From positions 4,402,001-4,466,000 of the forward strand of contig NZ_CP059733.1 of the NCBI RefSeq assembly GCF_000948985.2: a stretch of 64,000 bases of DNA. Direction: 5' to 3'. The number at the start of each line of letters is the position of its first letter. Position 1 is the stretch's first letter. The notes beneath the pieces are model-generated. The model was not told the DNA's origin. It was given only the letters and a program-made list of their open reading frames with translations, and made no database searches. This document shows positions 20,414 to 30,278 of the stretch, one piece after another. The position numbers and the translations under genes were made by a program. This stretch comes from Thalassomonas viridans. GTDB taxonomy: Bacteria > Pseudomonadota > Gammaproteobacteria > Enterobacterales > Alteromonadaceae.

Positions 20414-21433
20414 TTAATACAGGTATTCTTTGATCAACAGCTCGGCAATCTGGATACTGTTGGTGGCCGCGCCCTTACGCACGTTATCCGCCACTATCCA
20501 CATATTGATACCGTTATTGTGGCTGATATCCTCACGGATGCGTCCGACATAGGTATCATCCTGGCCGCTGGCATTGCCTATCTGGGTCGGGAAGTCTTCA
20601 TCCTTGTCGCACACTACCACCCCGGGAGCCTGGCTCAACAGATCTTTAACTTCTTCGGCAGAAATCGGCGAGCCGGTTTCAATATGCAGGGCTTCACCAT
20701 GGCCGAAGAATACCGGTACCCGGACCGCAGTCGGGTTCACCAGCACATTTTCATCCCCGAGGATCTTCTTGGTTTCCCAAACCATTTTCATCTCTTCCCG
20801 GGTATAGCCGTTATCCTGAAAACTATCGATTTGCGGAATAACGTTAAAGGCGATCTGGCGGGAGAACACTTTCGGGTCTATCGGCTTGCCGCTGAGCAAA
20901 TCCGCACATTGTTTGGCTAGCTCATCCATGGCTTCCTTACCGGCCCCGGAAACCGACTGGTAAGTACTGACATTGATACGTTCGATTCCCACGGCATCGT
21001 AAATGGGCTTTAATGCCACCATCATTTGTATCGTGGAGCAATTAGGATTGGCAATGATATTGCGGTTACGGTACTCCGCCAGCGCCTGGGGATTCACTTC
21101 AGGCACCACCAGGGGAATATCGGCGTCGTAACGGAACTCGGAAGTATTATCGATAACAATACAACCTTCATCGCCGGCAATAGGAGCATACTTGGCGGAA
21201 ACGGCGCCGCCGGCAGAAAAGAAACCTATCTGGGCCTGGCTCCAGTCAAAGTTATCTGCATCCAGAACTTCAATATTTTCCCCGTTAAATTCAATGAACT
21301 CACCGGCAGAGCGTGCGCTCGCTAACGGATAAAGTTTATTGATGGGAAAATCTCTCTGTTCAAGAATTTCAATAATAGTTTTGCCTACTAATCCGGTTGC
21401 ACCCAGTACGCAAACATCAAATTTCTGTGCCAT
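20414..21433 (-). CDS. asd: Aspartate-semialdehyde dehydrogenase
   Basis: NADPH-dependent enzyme making aspartate semialdehyde for lysine/diaminopimelate, threonine and methionine. N-terminal dinucleotide loop GATGLVGKT; active-site Cys132 in NPNCSTIQM; a conserved His in FGHGEALHIE. In E. coli the corresponding slot between pdxB and truA holds the catalytically dead paralogue Usg; here the catalytic Cys and His are kept, so it should be active. 339 residues, short-form ASADH. Starts 24 bases after pdxB ends. Confidence 0.95.
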   Translation of the reverse strand: MAQKFDVCVLGATGLVGKTIIEILEQRDFPINKLYPLASARSAGEFIEFNGENIEVLDADNFDWSQAQIGFFSAGGAVSAKYAPIAGDEGCIVIDNTSEFRYDADIPLVVPEVNPQALAEYRNRNIIANPNCSTIQMMVALKPIYDAVGIERINVSTYQSVSGAGKEAMDELAKQCADLLSGKPIDPKVFSRQIAFNVIPQIDSFQDNGYTREEMKMVWETKKILGDENVLVNPTAVRVPVFFGHGEALHIETGSPISAEEVKDLLSQAPGVVVCDKDEDFPTQIGNASGQDDTYVGRIREDISHNNGINMWIVADNVRKGAATNSIQIAELLIKEYLY

Positions 21434-21457
21434 GCTCCTCTCTCTCTTCTCTTACTC

Positions 21458-22582
21458 TTATCGGGGAAAATTAAAACCCAGCTGATGGGGTACATCATTA
21501 TTGCTGGCCTGTTCTGCTAAAGCGACGGTTACTGCGGAAAACTCCCGGCGCACCGGGTAATTTTTACGAAGCATGTCAAAACCTTGACAACTTAATTGCT
21601 GGCGGAAAATGCCATCGTCGCGCCTGACATCGTAAACCATTTTTACCAGCTGGTTTAGTATAATTTCATCAAAATGTTGTTTTATTTCTACATGAGTTAT
21701 CGATGCCGGCGGCAAAAACTGACTCAGAGTCAATTTAGGCTTTATTTTCAACTGCTTACATAAGGCCAAATAAAGCATTTCGGTTCCGCGTGCTTTTCCT
21801 TCCAGGCTGTAACCGGCAATATGGGCGGTGGCTATCTCTGTATGATCGATCAGCGGCATTAAGATGTCCGGTTCATTTTCCCAAACATCCCACACCAGTT
21901 TCAGTCCGTGCCCCGCCTGTTTAAGCTCAAGCAGCGCCTGGTTGTCCACCACTTCTCCCCGGCAGGCATTGATAAGAATTTGCTTATCCGTCAGCCGCGT
22001 TAGCCTCTCCCGGTTCAGTAAGTGATAACTGGGATATTGGCCTGCAGTCGTTAACGGCACATGCAAGGAAATCACATCGCAGCTGAGCACGCGTTCGAGG
22101 GAAACAAATTCACGTTCGTCTCCCTGCTCTGCCAGCAAAGGATCACACAGGTAATAGCGAATGCCCAGGGCTTTAAGTTTTTCACTTAGCCGGGTGCCGG
22201 TGTTGCCGGCCCCGACTATACCGACGGTTAAACCGGACAAATCCAGCAAATAACGCTCAGCCAGCACCACCAGGGCACTCAGGACATACTCGGCAACCGA
22301 GACCGCATTACAGCCGGGGGCTGCGCTAAAACTTATATTACGGCTATTTAAATAGGCCTGGTCGATATGATCCACTCCTATGGTGGCGGTACCAACAAAC
22401 TGTATTTGCTTGTTGCTCTGCAACAAGGCTTGGTTAACCCGGGTAATGGAGCGCACCAGCAACACATCGGCTTCGGCGGCGGTTTCCTGGCTTAGCTCTC
22501 GTCCGGCAAAAGGTACCAACTCGCCAAGACCGGAAAAAAACTCCCGGGCGAACGGCATATTCTCATCGTAATAAATTTTCAT
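21458..22582 (-). CDS. pdxB: Erythronate-4-phosphate dehydrogenase
   Basis: NAD-dependent D-2-hydroxyacid dehydrogenase of pyridoxal phosphate synthesis. Rossmann motif GIVGAGNTGTRLSEK; catalytic Arg in NACRGEVVDN, Glu in WENEPD and His in TAHIAGYS. A C-terminal PdxB dimerisation domain follows. I start at MKIYYDENMPF (22582); an in-frame codon at 22612 adds ten residues without support. First gene of the pdxB-asd-fimV series. Confidence 0.96.
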   Translation of the reverse strand: MKIYYDENMPFAREFFSGLGELVPFAGRELSQETAAEADVLLVRSITRVNQALLQSNKQIQFVGTATIGVDHIDQAYLNSRNISFSAAPGCNAVSVAEYVLSALVVLAERYLLDLSGLTVGIVGAGNTGTRLSEKLKALGIRYYLCDPLLAEQGDEREFVSLERVLSCDVISLHVPLTTAGQYPSYHLLNRERLTRLTDKQILINACRGEVVDNQALLELKQAGHGLKLVWDVWENEPDILMPLIDHTEIATAHIAGYSLEGKARGTEMLYLALCKQLKIKPKLTLSQFLPPASITHVEIKQHFDEIILNQLVKMVYDVRRDDGIFRQQLSCQGFDMLRKNYPVRREFSAVTVALAEQASNNDVPHQLGFNFPR

Positions 22583-22792
22583 GGCGTAAATTAACTGCGC
22601 CTTATCAGGCAAAAGGACGGTAAGGCATTATCTGTGATTTTCAGACAGAAAAAAATGCACGATTAAAGTTTGTTAAAGAAAAATATAGAGAAATGAATCA
22701 TTAGCAGTGAATGGCACAATTGATGCTAACAAAGCATCGACACTTTATTAACGTCAAAAAAACATAAATAATGCAATTGAACAGGATTTTCG

Positions 22793-23677
22793 ATGATGTA
22801 CACAAAACTCTTAAAAGGCCTGGTTTCCGGCCTGATACTCTCTGCTTCTTTATCTGCTAACGCCTCGCAAATTTTATTTGCCCATGTCAACACCAGCGGC
22901 TTTGTCAATGATGGTAACGGCCTGGCAGCCATGCTCAGTGCCGCCGGTCATGATGTGACCACCCGCTTTCTCAATGATGCGGTTTATGACGACTATAGCA
23001 ACTTTGATCAGATTTTCGTTTACGACTTATCTGGCAACAGCGACAATTCCGCGATTCAAAATGCCAACTATGCCAATATAGGCAACTGGTATAACAATCT
23101 CGCCAAACAAAACTTAATTTTAGATGGCCGGATAATTTCCTCTTATAGCCGATGGACCAATGACAACAATATGTCGGCGGAAGATGCCTGGATACAAAAT
23201 TATGCGAAACAGCTGGATCTGCGCGGTGGCGGTTTGGTATTAGGCACAGATCACAATGTTGTTGTTTCCGGCATCAATAGTATTAACAGCGCCATAGGTG
23301 TGGGAGCCTTCTATGGCAACTATGGTACATATCCAAGCTCACAAGCTGTGGTAGATACCAACTCTCCGCTTTATCTTGATTCGCTGGATGCCTGCCGCTC
23401 AGATAGCAACAATACTTGTATCAACGATAACTCAACCACAGGATTCGTCGCCACCGGGCTGCAGGCCAACGGTCAGATGTTGACCCCTGTTGCTTATCAC
23501 GGCTCTAACCTGGATGCATGGAATTATGCCGCCGTATCCTCAACCATGGGCAGTCCCACTTTCGGTACCTGTGGCGGTGCCGACCAGCCGCCTTGTAGCG
23601 TACCTGCACCGGGCAGCCTGGCATTATTCGGTTTAGGCATAGCCGCCCTGGGATTTGCCAAGCGCAAACGTGCTTAA
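22793..23677 (+). CDS. Exported protein with PEP-CTERM-type sorting signal
   Basis: 294 residues. A signal peptide (about 1-27, ending SANA) is followed by an Asn/Ser/Asp-rich domain with a flavodoxin/ThuA-like opening (ILFAHVNTSGFVNDGNGLA). The protein ends in a tripartite sorting signal: VPAPG, a hydrophobic helix (SLALFGLGIAALGFA) and basic KRKRA. In PEP-CTERM systems such tails are cut by an exosortase and the proteins are linked to exopolysaccharide. No exosortase is in this window. Two ATGs are adjacent (22793, 22796). Function unknown. Confidence 0.85.
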   Translation: MMYTKLLKGLVSGLILSASLSANASQILFAHVNTSGFVNDGNGLAAMLSAAGHDVTTRFLNDAVYDDYSNFDQIFVYDLSGNSDNSAIQNANYANIGNWYNNLAKQNLILDGRIISSYSRWTNDNNMSAEDAWIQNYAKQLDLRGGGLVLGTDHNVVVSGINSINSAIGVGAFYGNYGTYPSSQAVVDTNSPLYLDSLDACRSDSNNTCINDNSTTGFVATGLQANGQMLTPVAYHGSNLDAWNYAAVSSTMGSPTFGTCGGADQPPCSVPAPGSLALFGLGIAALGFAKRKRA

Positions 23678-23686
23678 CGGTTTATA

Positions 23687-24895
23687 TTACAACCGGGCAA
23701 GCTTTGCCCGGTTATCTCCGGTCAACTGATATAACTTTCTCTTATAACCTTTTCTTTCTTCTTGTTCATGGGTCCATTCCAGCACTTTTTCCAGCATTAA
23801 CTGGGCACGGGCAATTTTCCCCTGGCGGGCGTATATCTGATACAGGCCAATATAGGCTTCCTGTACATAAGGAGCTTTGGCGATCACTTTTTTAAAATAA
23901 CTGATTGCCTCGCTGTCATCTTGCTTTTGTTGTGCCAGATAGGCTTGTTCCAGCCAGGCGTAAGGGTTGGGATCATCTAACAGGCGCATACTCTGCTCAT
24001 AGATTTCGGCTTCGGCAAAACGATGCTGTTTTTTCAGCAAAACAACCAAATTACTCAACAGGTAAATATCATCCGGATTCAGACGCAACCCTGCCTGGTA
24101 TATTGCCTCGGCCGCAGATATATCTCCCATACGCCGGTGTAATACCGCAAGCAGATTAATGGTTTTATTGCTGCGCTTATCCGCCGACAAGGCCCTTTGG
24201 GCATAGGCAAAAGCCAGGTTGAAATCCTCTTCAAGCAAGGCATCGGCGGCAAGGTTTTGGTAAAACATGGCTAAAAACTGCTGGTAGCCGTATTTACTGC
24301 TGGCATAGTAGTTGGAGTCGCTTGGAAAGTAATCAATCACCACCCCCGGCTTGGTAAAATAAAGTATATTTTTATCGGCGACAAATTCCGGATCATAAAT
24401 AACGGTCTGCACATGGGAGGAGGATAACAGCAAAGATTTTTTCTTTTCGAAAATAGGCAAGGTATTCACTTTGCGGTAATCAAACTCCAGGCCCGCCAGG
24501 CGCACCATAGCCGTCGTCAATACGGCTAAACTCATACAATTGCCCTGCTCCCGTGACATGGCCTGCGCTGCGGTATAAGTCTCCCCATAATAGACAAAAT
24601 TCCCCATCAGGCTTGTGATATAGGCTTCCACCGCCTTATGAGGCTTTAAACCTCTCGCCAGCCCCTGCCGGTAACCGGCAAGAAATGCTGCTTGTTGTGG
24701 CTCGCTCAGGGCAAAAATATCCTCTTCCGATAATAAAGCGGATGCCGGGGGTTCAAACAGCTGATCATTCAACAGGGGCATTATATCAACAGAACGTTGT
24801 GCGTTTCTTTTCTCTTCAGATGTCAGAGAGCACCCGGAAAAGAAAAGACTCAACACCATGATAAAACCTAAAATGCTGTTATCCTGAAACTTCAT
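23687..24895 (-). CDS. TPR lipoprotein with transglutaminase-like segment
   Basis: 402 residues. Lipoprotein signal with lipobox LFFSGC. Residues about 100-190 (EQGNCMSLAVLTTAM ... SHVQTVIYD) resemble the Cys- and His-containing core of transglutaminase-like proteins. The rest is at least four TPR units (for example SAAEAIYQAGLRLNPDDIYL) and so is likely a protein-binding platform in the periplasm. Convergent with the PEP-CTERM gene, only 9 bases apart; a GC-rich hairpin (23691-23713) lies inside its 3' end and may terminate the facing gene. Partner unknown. Confidence 0.8.
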   Translation of the reverse strand: MKFQDNSILGFIMVLSLFFSGCSLTSEEKRNAQRSVDIMPLLNDQLFEPPASALLSEEDIFALSEPQQAAFLAGYRQGLARGLKPHKAVEAYITSLMGNFVYYGETYTAAQAMSREQGNCMSLAVLTTAMVRLAGLEFDYRKVNTLPIFEKKKSLLLSSSHVQTVIYDPEFVADKNILYFTKPGVVIDYFPSDSNYYASSKYGYQQFLAMFYQNLAADALLEEDFNLAFAYAQRALSADKRSNKTINLLAVLHRRMGDISAAEAIYQAGLRLNPDDIYLLSNLVVLLKKQHRFAEAEIYEQSMRLLDDPNPYAWLEQAYLAQQKQDDSEAISYFKKVIAKAPYVQEAYIGLYQIYARQGKIARAQLMLEKVLEWTHEQEERKGYKRKLYQLTGDNRAKLARL

Positions 24896-25010
24896 TTACC
24901 GCCCCTTTTTATTATTTTTTGCTGCCGGATAATAGTCAGATAAACTACGAAGACTTTCATAGCTCTGTAAAAACATACGTTTATTGCATGTATTTGTCCA
25001 GTGCTTATAT

Positions 25011-26234
25011 TTAAGTCAAATCGGGCAGCACAATTTCAAAGCTTGTTCCCCCGCTGGTATTTTGCGGCTCTGCCGGTAACAAGCTGATGGTCCCTTTTAA
25101 CTGCATTTGTACGATTTTATTCACCACACAAAGCCCAAGACCCAAATGCCCCGCTTGCTTACGGGAAAAACAAGGAGAGAAAACATCTCCGGAAATGTTC
25201 TTTTCTATCCCTATGCCGTTATCACTTACCCGGATAAAGACTCGCTGGTGCAGACGCTCAGCTTCAATCACGATACGTTTTACCTGTGTATCCTCAAAAG
25301 CATGCGCTACGGCGTTTTCCACTAACTGGGTCACCACGCTTTGCAATAATACCGGGATACTGATCAGGACGAGTTTATCGGCACAGGCAAAATGAAAACT
25401 GACCTGCTGCTGCGCATAGGTATTGTTAAACACATAACACAACTCTTTAATAAAACGATCCAGCCGGATATGACTGATCTCCATGGAAAATTGTGTGGAA
25501 AGCTCTTTAAAGCGATCCACCAGTTTCGAAATCTTATCTAAGTTCGTGTTGATAAGTTCCAGACAAGGCAAAGCTTTTTTCTCAAAATCAACAAACTGGA
25601 CCTTAGACAGGGTTTGTTGATAAAAACTCTCCGTTATCCGGTCCAACATGCTGCTCAAAGTGCTTGCAGAAGTGATGGCGATTCCTGTCGGAGTATTAAG
25701 CTCATGCGCCATACCGCGGATAAGGTTTTCGACATGGTTTTGACTTTTATGCTCGATAACCTGCTGCTGAATATCATAAGCCTTTAGCTGATCTTCAAGG
25801 GTACTTTTAATATGTAGCAACAAGTTGTGAAATTTTTCTTCTGTCGGTCTTTCCTGGCTGTCGAGTGCACAAATAGTACCGAAAGGATGACCGTCACTAT
25901 AATTGAGCGGCAGGCCCAGATAATAGATCATATTGAGCTTGATATCAGGGTTGCTATCCCAGTCGGGGTCTTTAAGGGCGTTATTGACCTCCAGCATATC
26001 CTGAGTCTTGATAACATGTTCACAATAAAGCCCAGAACCGTCAAAAACCTCCGCTTCACCAAGCTGATAAGGATTTTGCCTGCCCTCGCTTTTAGCAAAA
26101 ACCTTAATGTGCTCGCCATCAAGCTTCATGATCAATACCGCAGGCATATCCAGAATGTCCGCCAGCAAATTCAGGGTCTGGGACCATTGCTCGATTAATA
26201 AGGTGGAGTAATCAACTGAAAATGACCGGGACAT
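25011..26234 (-). CDS. GAF-domain sensor histidine kinase
   Basis: 407 residues, no membrane segment. A GAF domain (about 15-150, with YCEHVIKTQDMLEV and GTICALDSQ) senses a soluble signal. Then a HisKA-like region with His in GMAHELNTPTGIA, and a C-terminal HATPase (VENAVAHAFED as N box, DNGIGIE, GLGLCVVNKIV). HELNTP rather than HELRTP is typical of a large soluble kinase family. No response regulator is adjacent, so its partner is elsewhere (orphan kinase). ATG at 26234. Confidence 0.88.
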   Translation of the reverse strand: MSRSFSVDYSTLLIEQWSQTLNLLADILDMPAVLIMKLDGEHIKVFAKSEGRQNPYQLGEAEVFDGSGLYCEHVIKTQDMLEVNNALKDPDWDSNPDIKLNMIYYLGLPLNYSDGHPFGTICALDSQERPTEEKFHNLLLHIKSTLEDQLKAYDIQQQVIEHKSQNHVENLIRGMAHELNTPTGIAITSASTLSSMLDRITESFYQQTLSKVQFVDFEKKALPCLELINTNLDKISKLVDRFKELSTQFSMEISHIRLDRFIKELCYVFNNTYAQQQVSFHFACADKLVLISIPVLLQSVVTQLVENAVAHAFEDTQVKRIVIEAERLHQRVFIRVSDNGIGIEKNISGDVFSPCFSRKQAGHLGLGLCVVNKIVQMQLKGTISLLPAEPQNTSGGTSFEIVLPDLT

Positions 26235-26332
26235 AGGATTTCCCCAGCATAAATTACGCTTTCACTAACAATGAGTGTAGTCGCTAATACAGCACATCAG
26301 GGGCATTTTTTCCCTCCATATAAACTGTAAAC

Positions 26333-26434
26333 CGCCATTCCTGTTCATCCATGAACCCATGACATACATTACCTCCTGCAAATCGCCATTCTTGTTCATC
26401 CATGAACCCATGGCATACATTACCTCCTGCAAAT
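26333..26434. repeat. Two tandem copies of a 51-bp intergenic repeat
   Basis: Units 26333-26383 and 26384-26434 differ at only two of 51 bases. Each contains the 14-base palindrome GTTCATCCATGAAC and ends tacctcctgcaaat. The unit is 17 codons long and open on the minus strand, giving a repeated peptide (LQEVMY-V/A-MGSWMN). Looks like a dispersed intergenic element rather than a gene. Fills most of the 247-base space between fabB and the GAF kinase. Confidence 0.85.
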
Positions 26435-26457
26435 AAAAAGGCGCCAACAGGCGCCCT
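26434..26457 (-). terminator. Terminator after fabB
   Basis: Perfect stem ggcgcc/ggcgcc (26440-26445 with 26450-26455), loop aaca, followed on the minus strand by TTTTTATTT. Lies 25 bases after the fabB stop. Confidence 0.88.
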
Positions 26458-26481
26458 TAGAAAATAACAGCTAATGGCTGG

Positions 26482-27693
26482 TTATTTATACTTTTGCATC
26501 ACAAGCGTAGCGTTAGTGCCGCCAAAACCGAAGCTGTTTGACATCACCAGGTTTAACTCGGCGTCACGTTTTTCAGTAACGATATCCAGCCCCTCGGCCT
26601 GCTCGTCTAAGTTTTCGATATTTACCGACGGGGCAACAAAGTTATGCTCCATCATCAGGATAGAATAAATGGCTTCGTGAACACCGGCCGCACCTAAGGC
26701 GTGGCCCGTCATGGCTTTAGTGGCGCTGATTGCCGGCGATTGCTGGCCGAACACTTCCTGGATAGCCCCTAACTCTTTTACGTCGCCGACAGGCGTTGAA
26801 GTACCGTGGGTATTCAGGTAATCCACCTTACCTTCTACCCCCTGCATCGCCTGCTGCATGCAACGTACCGCACCTTCACCGCTTGGCGCCACCATATCAA
26901 AACCGTCAGAAGTGGCGCCGTAACCAACCAGTTCCGCATAAATATGGGCGCCACGGGCCAGGGCATGTTCAAGCTCTTCAACTACCAGCATACCGCCGCC
27001 ACCGGAGATAACAAAACCGTCACGGTCGGCATCATAAGTACGCGAAGCTTTTTCCGGGCTATCGTTATACTGGGAAGACAAGGCGCCCATGCCGTCAAAC
27101 ATCATCGCCAGTGACCAGTCCACTTCTTCACCGCCGCCGGCGAACACAATATCCTGTTTGCCCAGCTGAATAAGTTCCATGGCATGACCGATACAATGGG
27201 CACTGGTGGCACAAGCGGAGCTGATAGAGTAGTTAACCCCTTTGATCTTAAATGGTGTTGCCAGACAGGCAGAGCAGGTGCTGGACATGGTTTTAGGTAC
27301 CGCATAAGCCCCTACGCGCTTAACGCCGCGCTCTCTTAAGGTATCGGCGGAGTTAACAATGTTAAGGGAAGAAGCACCGCCGGAGCCGGCAACAATACCG
27401 GTGCGGAAATCAGAAACCTGTTCAGGCGTTAGTTTGGCATCTTCAATAGCCTGTTGCATGGCAATATGCGCGTAACCTGCAGCATCCCCCATAAAGCGCA
27501 GGGCTTTACGATCGATATGATCTTTAGTTTCAATATCCGGCTTGCCCCACACCTGGCTGCGTAAGCCTTTCTCGGCAAAGCTTTCCGAGTGGGAAATCCC
27601 TGAACGTCCTGATTTTAACGAAGTTAAAACGTCTTCTGCATTGTTACCTATGCTAGAGACAATACCTAATCCGGTGATCACTACACGTTTCAT
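26482..27693 (-). CDS. fabB: 3-oxoacyl-ACP synthase I (FabB)
   Basis: Condensing enzyme of type II fatty acid synthesis, needed for unsaturated fatty acids. Catalytic Cys161 in [12 protein letters not shown], His residues in [11 protein letters not shown] and [12 protein letters not shown], and the C-terminal glycine-rich [14 protein letters not shown]. 403 residues, FabB rather than FabF length and sequence. ATG at 27693. Divergent from mnmC, as in E. coli; a FabR-like palindrome is upstream. Confidence 0.97.
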   Translation of the reverse strand: MKRVVITGLGIVSSIGNNAEDVLTSLKSGRSGISHSESFAEKGLRSQVWGKPDIETKDHIDRKALRFMGDAAGYAHIAMQQAIEDAKLTPEQVSDFRTGIVAGSGGASSLNIVNSADTLRERGVKRVGAYAVPKTMSSTCSACLATPFKIKGVNYSISSACATSAHCIGHAMELIQLGKQDIVFAGGGEEVDWSLAMMFDGMGALSSQYNDSPEKASRTYDADRDGFVISGGGGMLVVEELEHALARGAHIYAELVGYGATSDGFDMVAPSGEGAVRCMQQAMQGVEGKVDYLNTHGTSTPVGDVKELGAIQEVFGQQSPAISATKAMTGHALGAAGVHEAIYSILMMEHNFVAPSVNIENLDEQAEGLDIVTEKRDAELNLVMSNSFGFGGTNATLVMQKYK

Positions 27694-27764
27694 TTATTAT
27701 AACCATATTAAATTTAAAATTCGGGCATATCATACCGACTTTTGCCCCTGATACTGGTCTGTCC

Positions 27765-27782
27765 AGCGTACACATGTACACC
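27765..27782. promoter_or_regulatory. Palindrome resembling a FabR operator upstream of fabB
   Basis: AGCGTACA-CA-TGTACACC, an imperfect palindrome about 70 bases before the fabB start. Half-site AGCGTACA and the TGTAC core resemble the operator known for FabR at fabA/fabB in enterobacteria. A TATGAT -10-like element for fabB lies about 35 bases closer to the gene. Confidence 0.5.
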
Positions 27783-27866
27783 GATTTGTTAATTTATATG
27801 ACACAGCAGCTAAAGTACAGGTAAAATACATCGTATATATATAAACTAACAGCAATTTATTCCCCT

Positions 27867-29864
27867 GTGAACAAAGATAACCAGATTTCTTTCGGCCCCG
27901 ACGGCGCCCCTTTTTCAGAACAGTTTCAAGACATTTATTTCGACTCCAATTCCGGCTGCCAGCAAAGCAGCGCCGTCTTTATCCAGGGCAATGACATCTT
28001 TAACCGCCTGGTACAGGGACAAACACCGTTAACCATAGCCGAAACCGGCTTTGGCAGCGGATTAAATTTTCTGCTCACCTTACAGGTGTATCAAAAAGCA
28101 CAGCAAGAGCGCGGAAAAAAGCCCTTATTGCCGCTGACTTTTATCAGTGTCGAGAAATATCCGCTGACAAAAGAACAACTTAAAAAGTCGTTGGCGATTT
28201 TACCCGAGTTGGCAGAATACACCCGCTCCCTGGTCGAACAATACCCGGAAAAATGCGAACAGATGTGGCAGGGAAAATTCCTTGACGGCCAGGTCACCCT
28301 GCAGCTTTATTTTGACGATGCCGCCAGCGCCTTTTCCGGCCTGAAAAGCAAAAAAAGCGGCTTAATCGATGCCTGGTACCTGGACGGCTTTTCCCCGAGA
28401 AAAAATCCGGACATGTGGCACCCGCCCTTATTCGAACAAATCGCACGCTTGTCGAAAGAGCAGGCCAGCGTCGCCACTTTCACCGTGGCCGGCCTGGTCC
28501 GGCGTCAGTTGGCCGAGATAGGTTTCCGCCTGGAGAAAAAAGCCACCGGCGGCAAGAAAAAGCAGATGTTAACCGGCATTTTCCAGCAGGGTAAAAATTC
28601 CGGCAAAGGCTACCGTTTAAGGCCGGGCATCAGCAAACCCCACCAGGTAGGCATTATCGGTGGCGGCATCGCCTCTGCCTGCGCCGCATACGCCTTAACC
28701 CGCCTGGGAGTAAAAGTGAACTTATATTGCCGGGACAGCGCTGTGGCGCAGGGAGCTTCTAGCAATGCCATCGGCGCTTTATATCCCCTGCTGCACCAGC
28801 AAGCCGATGATATCAGCCTGTTCTACCAGCAGGCCTTTAACCGGGCCAGGGCCCTTTACCGGCAAGTAAGCGATGAAGGCCATGAATTTCCCCACCAGTG
28901 GTGCGGCTTGCTGGAAGTTTCCTACAAGGAAAGCCTGCAGAAACGCCAGCAGGTATTTGAGCAATTAAAGAGCTGGCCAAAAACCCTGATACACGGCGTT
29001 GACGCAGAAAAGGCCAACCAGCTTGCCGGACTCGACGTCGGCTTTGGCGGCTTATTTATGCCGGGAGCCGGCTGGATTGCCCCGGGTGAACTGGTAAAAA
29101 CCCTGTTTGATGCTGCACAGGCAACCAACCGCCTGAAAATAAAAACAGATATAAATATTGATCGCATCAGTCAAAATGAAGACCTTAGCTGGCAACTGCA
29201 CAGCGGCCAGAACAGTTTTCACGAAAAAGTCCTTATTATCTGCGGCGGCGCCGAGTCGATTAAATTAAACATCAGCGATCAGCTTCCCCTCAGCTCGGTC
29301 CGGGGGCAGGTAAGCTCAATGCCGAGCAATCAGAACATAGGCGAATTAAACACTGTCTTGTGCCATAAGGGTTATCTTACCCCACAGCATAACAATCAGC
29401 ACTGCATCGGGGCTACGTTTGAGAAAAACAGCTTTGATACAGACGCCAGGGCCGAAGACGACGCCTACAACCTTAACATGCTGGATACCTGCCTGCCCGG
29501 GCTAAGCCCCTGGAGCGCTGAAGACGTTGCCGCCAGTAAGGCCAGATTGCGCTGCATGACCCCGGATCACTTACCTGTGGTAGGGCCTATGCCGGATATT
29601 GAGGCGCACAAAACGCTATACGCCCATTTATCCAAAGATAAAAACTGGCGCTATAACCAGGCGGCGCCGGTGATAGACAATCTTTACCTGATGACGGGGC
29701 TGGGCGCCCGGGGATTATGCTCGGCTCCTTTGCTGGCAGATATCCTGGCTGCAGATATCTGCGGCACGCCCTACCCGGTAGATACGCAAATGTTGTTTAA
29801 CCTTGCCCCTAACCGTTTTGTGATCCGGGACCTGATCAAAGGTAAAGTCAAAGATAAGAGCTAA
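27867..29864 (+). CDS. mnmC: Bifunctional tRNA mnm5s2U34 biosynthesis protein MnmC
   Basis: Completes wobble-uridine modification: the FAD-dependent C-terminal half removes carboxymethyl from cmnm5s2U34 and the SAM-dependent N-terminal half methylates nm5s2U34. The methyltransferase motif ETGFGSGLN is at about 59-67; a [14 protein letters not shown] segment follows. The FAD-binding [16 protein letters not shown] starts near 264. 665 residues, normal full-length fusion. Start is a GTG at 27867 with weak ribosome site. Neighbour fabB is the same as in E. coli. Confidence 0.96.
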   Translation: MNKDNQISFGPDGAPFSEQFQDIYFDSNSGCQQSSAVFIQGNDIFNRLVQGQTPLTIAETGFGSGLNFLLTLQVYQKAQQERGKKPLLPLTFISVEKYPLTKEQLKKSLAILPELAEYTRSLVEQYPEKCEQMWQGKFLDGQVTLQLYFDDAASAFSGLKSKKSGLIDAWYLDGFSPRKNPDMWHPPLFEQIARLSKEQASVATFTVAGLVRRQLAEIGFRLEKKATGGKKKQMLTGIFQQGKNSGKGYRLRPGISKPHQVGIIGGGIASACAAYALTRLGVKVNLYCRDSAVAQGASSNAIGALYPLLHQQADDISLFYQQAFNRARALYRQVSDEGHEFPHQWCGLLEVSYKESLQKRQQVFEQLKSWPKTLIHGVDAEKANQLAGLDVGFGGLFMPGAGWIAPGELVKTLFDAAQATNRLKIKTDINIDRISQNEDLSWQLHSGQNSFHEKVLIICGGAESIKLNISDQLPLSSVRGQVSSMPSNQNIGELNTVLCHKGYLTPQHNNQHCIGATFEKNSFDTDARAEDDAYNLNMLDTCLPGLSPWSAEDVAASKARLRCMTPDHLPVVGPMPDIEAHKTLYAHLSKDKNWRYNQAAPVIDNLYLMTGLGARGLCSAPLLADILAADICGTPYPVDTQMLFNLAPNRFVIRDLIKGKVKDKS

Positions 29865-29927
29865 AAGTTGAAAGAAAAGTCAAGCTGCTCTCTTTAACAG
29901 ATAGCAGCATAACCCTGCCCTCTTTGC

Positions 29928-30200
29928 CTAAGCGGCAAAATGTGCCTGTAATTCCAGCCAGAAATTATTCACCAGTTGCCTGTCCTGCGGCGCCAGCTCG
30001 GTTCTTGCCTGGTGCAGTTGCTCGCTGACATCCTGTGCCAGCCGCGCGGATAATGTCTGCTGCTCATCGCCATAGATGCTGGCGGCCAGGCTGATAAAGC
30101 CGCGGATATAGCTGCTGGCAAACAGGGTATCACTGTCGGCATCTGAGGCCGCCATGTCATCGAAATACTGATAGAGAGAAGCTAAATTGGTTAACTGCAT
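29928..30200 (-). CDS. yfcL: YfcL family protein
   Basis: 90-residue acidic, all-helical small protein (ASLYQYFDDMAASDADSD near the N-terminus). Size, sequence and place next to mnmC and the epmC gene match the enterobacterial yfcL-yfcM-mnmC neighbourhood. Function of YfcL is unknown. Convergent with mnmC. Confidence 0.85.
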   Translation of the reverse strand: MQLTNLASLYQYFDDMAASDADSDTLFASSYIRGFISLAASIYGDEQQTLSARLAQDVSEQLHQARTELAPQDRQLVNNFWLELQAHFAA

Positions 30201-30278
30201 TTTCTTTCCTAATTGATTTTAATCTGTTTAGCCGGGCACCTGAGGTAAAGGTTTTCAGCCAAAATATTCTGGCATGCC

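Noticed and set aside
26265..26447. 60-codon frame through the 51-bp repeats
   Set aside because: Starts within the fabB terminator and merely reads a repeat whose unit length is a multiple of three.
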